Counted from the first letter of the stretch, positions 1 through 4,431 are shown. The stretch is 6,034 nt of DNA from JBGPIK01 sp041484845 (GCA_041484845.1 JBGPIK010000411.1:1-6034), one strand, 5' to 3'. Made by a program: numbers and translations. Notes: a model not told the origin generated them from the sequence alone.

Positions 1-372
1 CCAGATCGACGCTTTAGTAATCCCTTCCCTCACAAATCGACGGTAGTGTCTTGCGGCGGGGTATTTTCTCTTGCCCAACTGGCCCAATACCCAGTCAACG
101 GTTAACCACGAGGGCTTTTTCCCGAGCCCGGCCGTGGCCCCGTAACTGCTCCACTTCCATTGCTCGACTCTCCCCGTCGCTTTGGCTCTCACTGGATTGA
201 GGACCACGTAGCGGCAAACCTCCAAAAGGTGGGTCTCTTTTTGAATGACAATGGCTTTGTAGCGACCCTGCAAGACATGCCCCACGCTCCCATGGCGCCG
301 GTTGTAAACTTGCGTGTAAATGCCGTTAAGCTGGCGCATTCCCTTGGAGAGATTGCCTTCAGGAAGTAGGAA
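1..372 (-). pseudogene. REP-associated tyrosine transposase (Y1_Tnp/RAYT), C-terminal part only
   Basis: Read on the minus strand, a stop-free frame runs from about 405 to the left window edge, and recognisable homology begins near 372. It reads LLPEGNLSKGMRQLNG, then YNRRHGSVGHVLQGRYKAI, then EVCRYVVLNPVRA and WKWSSY. This is the standard order of the second half of Y1 transposases that act on REP palindromes by single-strand cleavage. The Tyr of CRYVVLNP sits where the catalytic Tyr of these enzymes is expected. The N-terminal half, including the HUH (His-x-His) metal-binding motif, is absent here: upstream there is only a TAG (406-408), no start codon, and then the promoter region of a plus-strand antitoxin. 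It is therefore a 5'-truncated gene, and its 3' end lies outside the window. A matching N-terminal piece lies at 4225-4368 on the same strand. Family recognition is firm; the idea that both pieces were one gene is inference. Confidence 0.82.
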
Positions 373-388
373 AGTTGAGAAACACAGG

Positions 389-417
389 GTGAAATTCCGC
401 CGTGTCTAATGTATATT
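389..417 (+). promoter_or_regulatory. Candidate sigma-70 promoter of the DUF433/DUF5615 pair
   Basis: GTGAAA (389-394) and TATATT (412-417) are separated by 17 bases and match the -35/-10 consensus at 4/6 and 5/6 positions. A start near 424 would leave a short leader that contains the GGAGG of the next gene. The short inverted arms CCGTG (400-404) and CACGG (427-431) flank the -10 box and could be an autoregulatory site, which is speculative. Confidence 0.35.
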
Positions 418-439
418 GGTGGCCGTCACGGAGGCTCCC

Positions 440-667
440 ATGGAAGTTTACCCTGGAATCACAATGGACCCGGCAATTCGCTTCGGCAAGCCTTGCATCA
501 CCGGCACAAGAATTGATGTGGCAACGGTGCTTGGGAGATTCGCCGCGGGGGATAAAATCGAGGACATACAGCAAGATTATCAGCTCACCCGGGACCAGGT
601 CACGGCGGCACTTGCCTACGCGACGCACGTAGCCGAGCACCTTCCCCCCGCTGTCAAATCTGCATGA
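440..667 (+). CDS. DUF433 family antitoxin
   Basis: This 75-residue protein matches DUF433, a small helical DNA-binding-like family that usually serves as antitoxin to a DUF5615 PIN-like toxin. The diagnostic motif GKPCITGTRIDVATVL is at residues 16-31. It is followed by an acidic helix with the DY pair at 46-47 and LTRDQVTAALAYA at 49-61, so the fold spans the full family length. I chose ATG 440 because GGAGG (430-434) sits five bases upstream. An in-frame TTG at 416 would add eight residues but has no comparable ribosome site. The stop overlaps the toxin start as ATGA (664-667), the usual sign of translational coupling. The expected role is to neutralise the downstream toxin and repress the operon. 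As the toxin frame is interrupted, this may now be an orphan antitoxin. Confidence 0.87.
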   Translation: MEVYPGITMDPAIRFGKPCITGTRIDVATVLGRFAAGDKIEDIQQDYQLTRDQVTAALAYATHVAEHLPPAVKSA

Positions 668-1023
668 TCATTCTACTCGACGAGAACTTTCCGCTGCAGT
701 GTTATACTCGGCTCAAACAGGAAGGGTTTTCGGCTGAGCATATCCTACTAACCCACCGGGGCATTCACGACTGAGAAATATTGCTCCGGCTAAAACAAGA
801 GGAGCTACTTTTCCTAACACAAGACGAAGATTTCGTAGACGCGGCACCTGATTGTAAGGCGAGCATCATCTGGTCGCGTGTGTCCCCGTCGATGACCATT
901 GATCGGTGAGTTGAAATCTGGCCCAATGCCGTGAAGCAATTTCATTCTAAAACGTGGAATGAAAAGTTCTTTGAGCTTTACGACGATGGCAAGCTTCACC
1001 CGGTCGAAGTTGTAAAAAGATAG
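664..1023 (+). pseudogene. DUF5615 PIN-like toxin with two in-frame TGA codons
   Basis: The frame opened by ATG 664 gives MIILLDENFPL at its start, FLTQDEDF at codons 50-57, a tail VEIWPNAVKQF at codons 83-93 and FELYDDGKL at 103-111. This is the full course of a DUF5615 (Mut7-C-like, PIN-fold) toxin of about 119 residues, ending at TAG 1021-1023. The likely metal-binding acidic residues Asp6, Asp54 and Asp56 are kept. TGA codons interrupt it at codon 37 (772-774) and codon 82 (907-909), with no frameshift anywhere. The simplest reading is a toxin inactivated by point mutation next to an intact antitoxin. Recoding of TGA is unlikely, since neighbouring genes use TGG for Trp and TGA as a stop. 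The first TGA leaves a 36-residue peptide carrying only one of the acidic residues. Confidence 0.82.
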
Positions 1024-1070
1024 AGCCCCGCAATCCGCGCCCCCAAGTGAATTCGCCGACGCCTTTCTAC

Positions 1071-1106
1071 CATTTTGACGATTTGAGAATTGTCAAAACG
1101 TGCAAG
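1071..1106 (-). repeat. 36-bp palindromic repeat, copy C (inverted)
   Basis: On the minus strand this matches the two copies that flank the ArsR-type gene (4570-4605, 4951-4986) except for two bases. The core is two 8-base arms, CGTTTTGA and TCAAAACG, around a near-symmetric AATT centre; in this copy one arm carries a substitution (CGATTTGA at 1079-1086). It lies 47 bases past the DUF5615 stop. It could be a regulator binding site, a REP-like mobile palindrome or a weak hairpin; the sequence does not decide between these. Confidence 0.75.
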
Positions 1107-1130
1107 TTCCCCTCCGATACTGTCCTTGAT

Positions 1131-1162
1131 GAACGATTTGAACCTTGAACATTTGAACGGGC
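1131..1162 (+). repeat. TTGAAC short-unit tract 1
   Basis: Four GAAC-containing units (GAACGATTT, GAACCTT, GAACATTT, GAACGGGC) follow each other with a 7-9 base period. The terminal TTTGAACGGGC is shared with two other tracts in the window, so this is a dispersed family rather than chance. Confidence 0.6.
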
Positions 1163-1182
1163 GCTTCTTACTGTTGTTTTTC

Positions 1183-1490
1183 TTTGGCGCCGCAAACTCC
1201 GAGAGTCATTGCGAAGACATCAGACAATATCGACAGTGTGCGCTCGTCTCTTGGCAATAAATCATGCGCGCTCGTTAGCGGTGAACCATGTTGTCAAGCT
1301 AGTCAACAACGATGTCCCCATATGAGAAACTCGCCTGGCAGAAAACAATGGTTACGGCTTCTGCAAGCCCAGAGGGATAGGTGTCCCTACATCAGAACTT
1401 GACAGGAGAATTATAGGATGTCCCGAAAGTACGGCTATCCCTGGAATTGCTCTAATAAGCTAAACGCGGACGTGACCCTTTTCCCTTTGC
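1183..1490 (+). repeat. ~310-bp direct repeat, copy 1
   Basis: This segment is repeated in the same orientation at 3587-3897, with about a dozen differences by eye (single substitutions and 1-2 base indels), most of them near the ends. Both copies begin at TTTGGCGCCGC and end at CCTTTGC, and the flanks are unrelated. It encodes no recognised protein. It contains a copy of a 28-bp motif (1291-1318) also found next to the RAYT N-terminal piece, a ribosome-site-like AGGAG before ATG 1418, and an AGCTAAA...GCGGACGTGACCC terminal motif (1458-1478). I see no clear terminal inverted repeats or target-site duplication. It may be a non-autonomous mobile element, plausibly RAYT-derived. Its right end lies inside the ParE-like gene and supplies that gene's foreign last codons. 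Confidence 0.88.
1291..1318 (-). repeat. 28-bp dispersed motif, copy 1
   Basis: On the minus strand it reads GGGACATC, then GTTGTTGACTAG, then CTTGACAA. Related copies are at 2532-2559, 3697-3724 (inside repeat copy 2) and 4370-4397. All keep a GTTGTTGACTA-like core followed after two bases by a TTGACAA-like tail, so TTGAC is directly repeated about one helical turn apart. Confidence 0.65.
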
Positions 1491-1646
1491 AATCTCAGGA
1501 TACGATAGCGGAAACGCCATGGCTCGCCGGACGGCCCTGTCCAATTCATCAAGGAATTCTCGTCCTAAACCGGCGGCTTGCCGGTTATACCAGCCAACCG
1601 CCTCATCAAGCTCATTTTGAGCCGGGGTGAGGAAAACAACTTTCAC
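1452..1646 (-). pseudogene. ParE/RelE-family toxin truncated by the ~310-bp repeat
   Basis: The first 52 residues, starting MKVVFLTPAQNELDEAV and containing GLGREFLDELDRAVRRA, are a clear RelE/ParE-superfamily toxin N-terminus: a first beta strand, two helices, and the FP..YPEI turn. Residue 52 is encoded by 1491-1493. From residue 53 the codons lie inside repeat copy 1 (ending at 1490) and give 12 unrelated residues and a TAG. Family members usually have about 95-100 residues, so the last strands of the beta sheet and the conserved basic C-terminal residues are lost and the protein is probably inactive. The start is a GTG (1644-1646) overlapping the antitoxin stop as GTGA. The gene follows its antitoxin in a minus-strand operon. 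The cut falls exactly at a repeat boundary, so loss accompanied arrival or recombination of the repeat. Confidence 0.85.
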
Positions 1647-1864
1647 GACTCGCGGTGTCTGGCCATGACGGACTCATAAGAGACGGTTGGCACCTTGCCG
1701 GCTTTATACGCAGCCCACCGTTTGCGGGCTTCCTCCGCCCACACCCGATCGATTTCCGGGTCCGGTTTGTCGAGGTCAGAAAGAATCGTGTCCACCAAGC
1801 GCAACTTTTCAACGTCCGGCAGCTTACGAATCTCTTCGGTTATATCGTCAACATTTTTCGCCAT
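1643..1864 (-). CDS. Addiction-module antitoxin of the TIGR02574 / Unstab_antitox type
   Basis: This 73-residue protein carries the family pattern EIRKLPDVEKLRLVDTIL (11-28), SDLDKPDPEIDRVW (29-42), then EEARKRWAAYKAGKVPTVSYE (44-64, key residues R49-W50, Y53-K54, V61-S62-Y63). The length is normal. The N-terminal half is a putative dimerisation/DNA-binding region and the K/R/W-rich second half normally wraps a ParE/RelE toxin. ATG 1862-1864 is preceded by AAGGGGGG on the minus strand at a usable spacing. The stop overlaps the GTG start of the truncated toxin. With that toxin broken, this is probably a surviving antitoxin without its cognate partner. Confidence 0.88.
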   Translation of the reverse strand: MAKNVDDITEEIRKLPDVEKLRLVDTILSDLDKPDPEIDRVWAEEARKRWAAYKAGKVPTVSYESVMARHRES

Positions 1865-1884
1865 TGCGCCCCCCTTGTAATCGC

Positions 1885-1913
1885 ATAATACCCCAGTTCA
1901 CCCTCCATTTGAA
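1885..1913 (-). promoter_or_regulatory. Candidate sigma-70 promoter of the Unstab antitoxin/ParE operon
   Basis: On the minus strand TTCAAA (1908-1913) and TATTAT (1885-1890) are 17 bases apart, matching consensus at 4/6 and 5/6 positions. Transcription would begin near 1878, leaving a short leader that contains the G-rich ribosome site. No clear operator palindrome was seen between the boxes. Confidence 0.45.
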
Positions 1914-1939
1914 ACTCGACATCCCGCGACGATATAGTG

Positions 1940-1960
1940 GCGGAGGCGTCCCGCCTCCGC
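1940..1960. repeat. Perfect GC-rich hairpin repeat
   Basis: GCGGAGGCG (1940-1948) and CGCCTCCGC (1952-1960) are perfect 9-base inverted arms around TCC. It lies upstream of the antitoxin promoter with no T tract on either side, so it is more like a dispersed REP-type palindrome than a terminator. Hairpins of this wording recur in many environmental genomes (recollection, not checked here). Confidence 0.65.
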
Positions 1961-2139
1961 TCCGGCTCTGAAAGCCAGCGACGACACGCCGCTGCGATTG
2001 TTGGGGACACGTAACGTCGTTAACCAACCACAATACGATGAACCTTACACGTCAACCTGGAGACGATGATCAAAAAGCTGCGTTGAAGATTGATGAGATA
2101 AAAAGGCCAGGCCCCAGCGGCTTGCCCCGATCTCTACCG

Positions 2140-2168
2140 TTGAACGGCTTGAACGATTTGAACGGGCT
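2140..2168 (+). repeat. TTGAAC short-unit tract 2
   Basis: Three units (TTGAACGGC, TTGAACGAT, TTGAACGGGC) follow in tandem. The tract shares its TTTGAACGGGC ending with the tracts at 1131-1162 and 2307-2331. Confidence 0.6.
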
Positions 2169-2278
2169 TCGATCAGTCTGCCGGCTCAGTCAACTCTGAT
2201 TCACGGAATGATTCGAGAGCGGCGCACCGATCTTCGATTATTTCTGAACACGAGAGCAAATCGCTGAACCGGCGGCCG

Positions 2279-2301
2279 CAAGATCCAAGACCTGACCCTG
2301 G
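2279..2301 (+). repeat. CAAGACCTGACCC dispersed motif, copy 1
   Basis: GCAAGATCCAAGACCTGACC recurs with one change at 2622-2641. Text of this kind (GGGGTCAGGTCTTG on the other strand) often lies beside RAYT genes, from general familiarity with such loci. Here it is probably a relic of a REP-type element. Confidence 0.55.
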
Positions 2302-2306
2302 AGCCA

Positions 2307-2331
2307 GAACCCTGAACTTTTGAACGGGCTC
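2307..2331 (+). repeat. TTGAAC short-unit tract 3
   Basis: Three GAAC units (GAACCCT, GAACTTTT, GAACGGGC) are present. The ending TTTGAACGGGC is shared with tracts 1 and 2, and GGGCT with tract 2. Confidence 0.5.
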
Positions 2332-2531
2332 CGGCATTCATTGAATGATTGTAATAATTGGCATGTCACTGCCACAGTCATCTGATTCCTCGGAGATCGG
2401 GGGACAGCGCGAATCCGCGCGGGGGCGTTCGCGGCGTGATCGCGGGCAAGGCCGATTATTCACGGAAGGGTTAAGCCCGCCGGGCAAGAAGACAGATACC
2501 AAAGTCTAGATTTGAACTTCTCGTCGAAAAA

Positions 2532-2559
2532 CTTTGTCCAGCTAATCAACAGCGTCCCG
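2532..2559 (-). repeat. 28-bp dispersed motif, diverged copy
   Basis: The minus strand reads CGGGACGCTGTTGATTAG then CTGGACAAAG. It is closest to the copy at 4370-4397, sharing both ends (CGGGACG and GACAAAG) and the same spacing, with substitutions in the core. Confidence 0.55.
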
Positions 2560-2620
2560 GATTTACCTGCTCTGAGAGGACGAGCCACCACTAGCCGACG
2601 TAACACAACCGCTCACGGAT

Positions 2621-2645
2621 GGCAAGATACAAGACCTGACCCCAT
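2621..2645 (+). repeat. CAAGACCTGACCCC dispersed motif, copy 2
   Basis: GCAAGATACAAGACCTGACC differs from the copy at 2279 by one base in 20 and continues into CCCCAT. The AGCTAAA-type motif at 3978-4001 also ends in TGACCCCAT, which suggests a common family of element ends. Confidence 0.55.
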
Positions 2646-2721
2646 TTCCTTGACCCGTGAAAGAGGCTCTCTATTCCGTAAAAGCCCCCCCAAGTAACTT
2701 TGCCGTGCACCCAAACAAGAT

Positions 2722-2750
2722 TTGTGAACTATGTCACTAAGTGATATATT
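2722..2750 (+). promoter_or_regulatory. Promoter with overlapping operator for HigBA; likely leaderless start
   Basis: TTGTGA (2722-2727) and TATATT (2745-2750) are 17 bases apart and match consensus at 4/6 and 5/6. The spacer holds TCACTAAGTGA (2734-2744), 5-base inverted arms around one base, and a further GTGA half-site lies in the -35 box (2724-2727). A repressor there would block RNA polymerase, fitting autoregulation by the HigA-type HTH protein. Transcription would start near 2757, one base before ATG 2758, and no Shine-Dalgarno precedes that ATG, so a leaderless message is likely. Confidence 0.6.
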
Positions 2751-2757
2751 AACCATA

Positions 2758-3135
2758 ATGAAACGGGTTTTCATGACGCGCCACTTCAGTCGATGGCTCA
2801 GTAAGACTGATCTTTCGATTGAGGCGCTTTGCGGGGCGGTTGAGGAAATGGAGCGAGGGCTGGTCGATGCCAATCTTGGCGGCGGAATACTAAAGAAACG
2901 CGTGGCGCTGCCGGGTCGCGGCAAAAGGGGCAGTACACGCACGTTAGTTGCAACAAACACTGTAAATCGGTGGTTCTTCGTATTTGGGTTTGAAAAAACC
3001 GATAGAGACAATATCAACGCAAAGGAGTTAAGCGCGCTCAAAGCTCTTGCTTCTGATCTTCTCCGACTGGGAGTGTCTGAATTGTCGGCCGCTCTAGCGG
3101 CAAAAACGTTGCAGGAGATATGCCATGAAAACTAA
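2758..3135 (+). CDS. HigB-like RelE-superfamily toxin (PF06296 type)
   Basis: This 125-residue protein belongs to the RelE-like toxins paired with HigA/NadS-type antitoxins; known members are ribosome-dependent mRNA interferases. Landmarks in order are MKRVFMTRHFSRWLSKTDLS (1-20), ALCGAVEEMERGLVDANLGG (23-42), KKRVALPGRGKRGSTRTLVA (46-65), RWFFVFGFEKTDRDNI (71-86) and ELSALKALASDLLRL (90-104). The basic GRGK..G..RT loop and the RWFF.FGF strand are the family's signature and are intact. I chose ATG 2758 because family members start MxRVF. An upstream in-frame ATG (2731) lies inside the -10/operator region. Toxin precedes antitoxin, the higBA order, with an 11-base overlap. Nothing suggests inactivation. 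Confidence 0.9.
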   Translation: MKRVFMTRHFSRWLSKTDLSIEALCGAVEEMERGLVDANLGGGILKKRVALPGRGKRGSTRTLVATNTVNRWFFVFGFEKTDRDNINAKELSALKALASDLLRLGVSELSAALAAKTLQEICHEN

Positions 3136-3448
3136 AACACAAGAGAAAAGTCGAATTTTAGAGGCTGTTCATGGGACGGCCGCCGATCTCCAGTCGGCCG
3201 GATTCATTAGCAAGCGGCGAATGCGCGAGTACGATGCGCTCTGTCTCGCCCCGATACCGCGCTACTCGCGGAAGAAGATTCGCGCTTTGCGCCAACGGCA
3301 CCGTATCAGTCAAGCGGTACTGGCAACGGTTTTAAACACGAGTCTTTCAACCGTGCGTCAATGGGAGATCGGCGCCAAGCAGCCAAGCGGGCCGTCTCTG
3401 AAGCTTCTCGACCTCCTCGATCGTAAGGGATTGGAAGCTCTTATCTAG
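3125..3448 (+). CDS. HigA/NadS-type helix-turn-helix antitoxin
   Basis: This 107-residue Xre-family antitoxin pairs with the upstream toxin. Residues 11-43 (ILEAVHGTAADLQSAG, then MREYDALCLAP) are the N-terminal region typical of antitoxins linked to PF06296 toxins. Residues 49-85 form the HTH: KIRALRQRHRISQAVLATVL with recognition segment NTSLSTVRQWEIGAK. Residues 86-107 (QPSGPSLKLLDLLDRKGLEA) are the usual C-terminal helix. The start at ATG 3125 has AGGAG (3113-3117) seven bases upstream, inside the toxin gene, so it has its own ribosome site even though the toxin appears to lack one. That arrangement favours extra antitoxin synthesis. It is expected to bind the operator at 2734-2744. A nested hairpin begins eight bases after the stop. 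Confidence 0.92.
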   Translation: MKTKTQEKSRILEAVHGTAADLQSAGFISKRRMREYDALCLAPIPRYSRKKIRALRQRHRISQAVLATVLNTSLSTVRQWEIGAKQPSGPSLKLLDLLDRKGLEALI

Positions 3449-3455
3449 TGGAGCC

Positions 3456-3514
3456 CCACGGCCTTAGCCTACTCCGCCGAAGTAGCTTCGGCTACGAAGG
3501 CCGGGCGGCCGTGG
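3456..3514. repeat. Nested inverted repeat downstream of HigBA
   Basis: Outer arms CCACGGCC (3456-3463) and GGCCGTGG (3507-3514) enclose perfect inner arms GCCGAAG (3476-3482) and CTTCGGC (3486-3492) around TAG. It could fold as a long hairpin in RNA and may stabilise or end the higBA transcript. No T-run follows, so a classic intrinsic terminator is not supported. The wording (GAAGTAGCTTCGGCTACGAA) looks like a dispersed genomic palindrome. Confidence 0.6.
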
Positions 3515-3544
3515 CACCTCTCCACACGCTTCCTACGGGCGCAA

Positions 3545-3570
3545 CCCTCCGTAGCCTTGGCGAAGGAGGG
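3545..3570. repeat. CCCTCC...GGAGGG hairpin
   Basis: Six-base arms CCCTCC (3545-3550) and GGAGGG (3565-3570) surround GTAGCCTTGGCGAA, which has an alternative CCTT/AAGG pairing. It shares GTAGCC/CGAAGG wording with the hairpin at 3456-3514 and ends 16 bases before repeat copy 2. Confidence 0.45.
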
Positions 3571-3586
3571 TAACGGCCGGCTTGGG

Positions 3587-3897
3587 TTTGGCGCCGCTAA
3601 AACGGAGAGTCATTGTGCGAAGACATCAGACAATATCGACGGTGTGCGCTCGTCTCTTGGCAATAAATCATGCGCGCTCGTTAGCGGTGAACCATGTTGT
3701 CAAGCTAGTCAACAACGATGTCCCCATATGAGAGACTCGCCTGGCAGAAAACAATGGTTACGGCTTCTGCAAGCCCAGAGGGGATAGGTGTCTCTACATC
3801 AGAACTTGACAGGAGAATTATAGGATGTCCCGGAAGTACGGCTATCCCTGGAATTGCTCTAATAAGCTAAAAGCGGACGTGCCCCCTTTTCCTTTGC
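3587..3897 (+). repeat. ~310-bp direct repeat, copy 2
   Basis: This is the second copy of the segment at 1183-1490, same orientation, starting TTTGGCGCCGC and ending CCTTTGC. Copy spacing is 2404 bases and the interval contains the Unstab antitoxin/ParE relic and HigBA. Unlike copy 1 it does not enter a recognisable gene on its right side. The unrelated flanks on both sides support movement of a discrete unit rather than one long duplication. Confidence 0.88.
3697..3724 (-). repeat. 28-bp dispersed motif, copy inside repeat copy 2
   Basis: Identical to the copy at 1291-1318 because it is part of the ~310-bp repeat. Confidence 0.65.
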
Positions 3898-3941
3898 TCA
3901 CGCTGGGCAACACAAAAGTAGCCTGGTCCCCTTTCTCATAG
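3825..3941 (+). other. Short frame starting inside repeat copy 2
   Basis: ATG 3825 follows AGGAG at a distance of about ten bases and opens a 38-codon frame beginning MSRKYGYPWNCSNKL. The same start and first codons occur in copy 1 (ATG 1418) with one synonymous change, but there the frame runs out of the repeat across the ParE relic. The portion beyond the repeat is not conserved. No family was recognised; it may be a remnant start of a lost gene rather than a functional small protein. Confidence 0.15.
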
Positions 3942-4224
3942 ATCTTGTCGGAAACATTCCCACGGCCTAGCGTTAAGAGCTAAAGGCGGACTTGACCCCA
4001 TCTCATCCTGGCCGATGCGGTGAAGCCGCCGCGTCTAATCGACATCCTGCTGATTACGCGCTACGCATCCCCGCTTCGCGTGAGCGACGCTCGCTCGGAT
4101 TCACCGCGAGTCAAGACTGTGAACGAATGAAAACCACTGCGTTTGGAAGACGATTTTGTGTCCTCACACGGGTAGAATACGGTGATCGATTTGCATCGGG
4201 ATGGGTAGCCGATTTGGACCGGAA
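3898..4224. other. Gene-free stretch between repeat copy 2 and RAYT N-terminal piece
   Basis: No recognised protein in six frames. An 80-codon frame at 3992-4234 has no ribosome site and no family features. The notable item is the motif at 3978-4001, AGCTAAAGGCGGACTTGACC followed by CCAT, a third copy of the text that ends the ~310-bp repeats (1458-1480, 3865-3887). The right end of this stretch joins the RAYT piece abruptly. Confidence 0.5.
3978..4001 (+). repeat. AGCTAAA-GCGGAC-TGACCCC motif, solo copy
   Basis: It matches the right-hand end of both ~310-bp repeats (AGCTAAA, one variable base, GCGGAC, one variable base, TG.CCC) but stands alone 81 bases after copy 2. It may be an isolated element end. 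Confidence 0.55.
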
Positions 4225-4368
4225 TAGCACCTAGGCGTGAAGCTCGACCTGGTAGATCGCCAGCGGGTCCCTAAAGCTTCTCTATAAATGCCACCGCCCC
4301 CGCTCGTCTTTGAAAATCACGTTTTGCTCGTTACCCCGGCAGGTGACGTGTAGTCTCCCGATCAGCAG
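4225..4368 (-). pseudogene. REP-associated tyrosine transposase, decayed N-terminal piece
   Basis: On the minus strand the frame through 4348-4350 reads HVTCRGNEQNVIFKDERGR, the hallmark start of Y1/RAYT transposases. A +1/-1 frameshift pair then separates VAFIEKL from LAIYQVELHA, followed by TAG (4231-4233) in place of the usual Tyr of HAYVL, then VL. Homology stops there, just before the expected M.NH.H HUH motif. No start codon is visible: the segment upstream runs into the 28-bp motif at 4370-4397. This is a clear pseudogene. It ends about ten codons before the point where the C-terminal RAYT piece at 1-372 begins, and both are on the minus strand in collinear order. Confidence 0.75.
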
Positions 4369-4369
4369 C

Positions 4370-4397
4370 CTTTGTCAACATAGTCAACAACGTCCCG
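4370..4397 (-). repeat. 28-bp dispersed motif beside RAYT N-terminal piece
   Basis: The minus strand reads CGGGACGTTGTTGACTAT then GTTGACAAAG, directly before the transposase homology. TTGAC is repeated directly at a ten-base interval. Because this copy adjoins a RAYT, it may be the REP-like sequence that enzyme recognised; that is inference. Confidence 0.6.
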
Positions 4398-4431
4398 TTG
4401 AATTTCTCCCAAAGACTTTTAAACGACAGAC

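Larger units (their letters stand above)
1024..1182. other. Intergenic stretch between DUF5615 relic and repeat copy 1
   Basis: No coding signal was recognised on either strand. Besides the 36-bp palindrome it holds a TTGAAC tract at 1131-1162 with four near-regular units (period 7-9 bases) ending in TTTGAACGGGC. The same ending occurs at 2140-2168 and 2307-2331. Confidence 0.6.
1961..2721. other. Long gene-free stretch with dispersed repeats
   Basis: No protein family was recognised in any frame. A 53-codon frame from ATG 2038 (stop 2197-2199) exists but lacks a ribosome site, and its second half is a translated TTGAAC tract. The stretch holds two TTGAAC tracts (2140-2168, 2307-2331), two copies of a CAAGAT.CAAGACCTGACCC motif (2279-2299, 2622-2642), a GC-rich interrupted palindrome (CGCGAA 2408-2413, TTCGCG 2428-2433, with CCGCGCGG inside the loop) and one diverged copy of the 28-bp motif (2532-2559). 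Confidence 0.6.

Noticed and set aside
359..640. 93-codon minus-strand frame
   Set aside because: It is antisense to the DUF433 gene and has no family features. Its tail overlaps the RAYT relic in another frame.
664..1023. TGA recoding (selenocysteine or alternative code) in the DUF5615 gene
   Set aside because: Neighbouring genes use TGG for Trp and TGA as a stop, no stem-loop typical of selenocysteine insertion is evident, and the family has no known selenocysteine; pseudogene is simpler.
2038..2199. 53-codon plus-strand frame starting MNLTRQPGDDD
   Set aside because: No ribosome site, and its second half (LNGLNDLNGL) is simply the translated TTGAAC tract.
2400..2500. Possible structured RNA in the GC-rich stretch
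   Set aside because: Only short interrupted palindromes were found; no tRNA, riboswitch or other RNA family layout could be built.
2613..3041. 142-codon minus-strand frame
   Set aside because: Antisense shadow of the HigB-like gene, which has clear family motifs on the plus strand.
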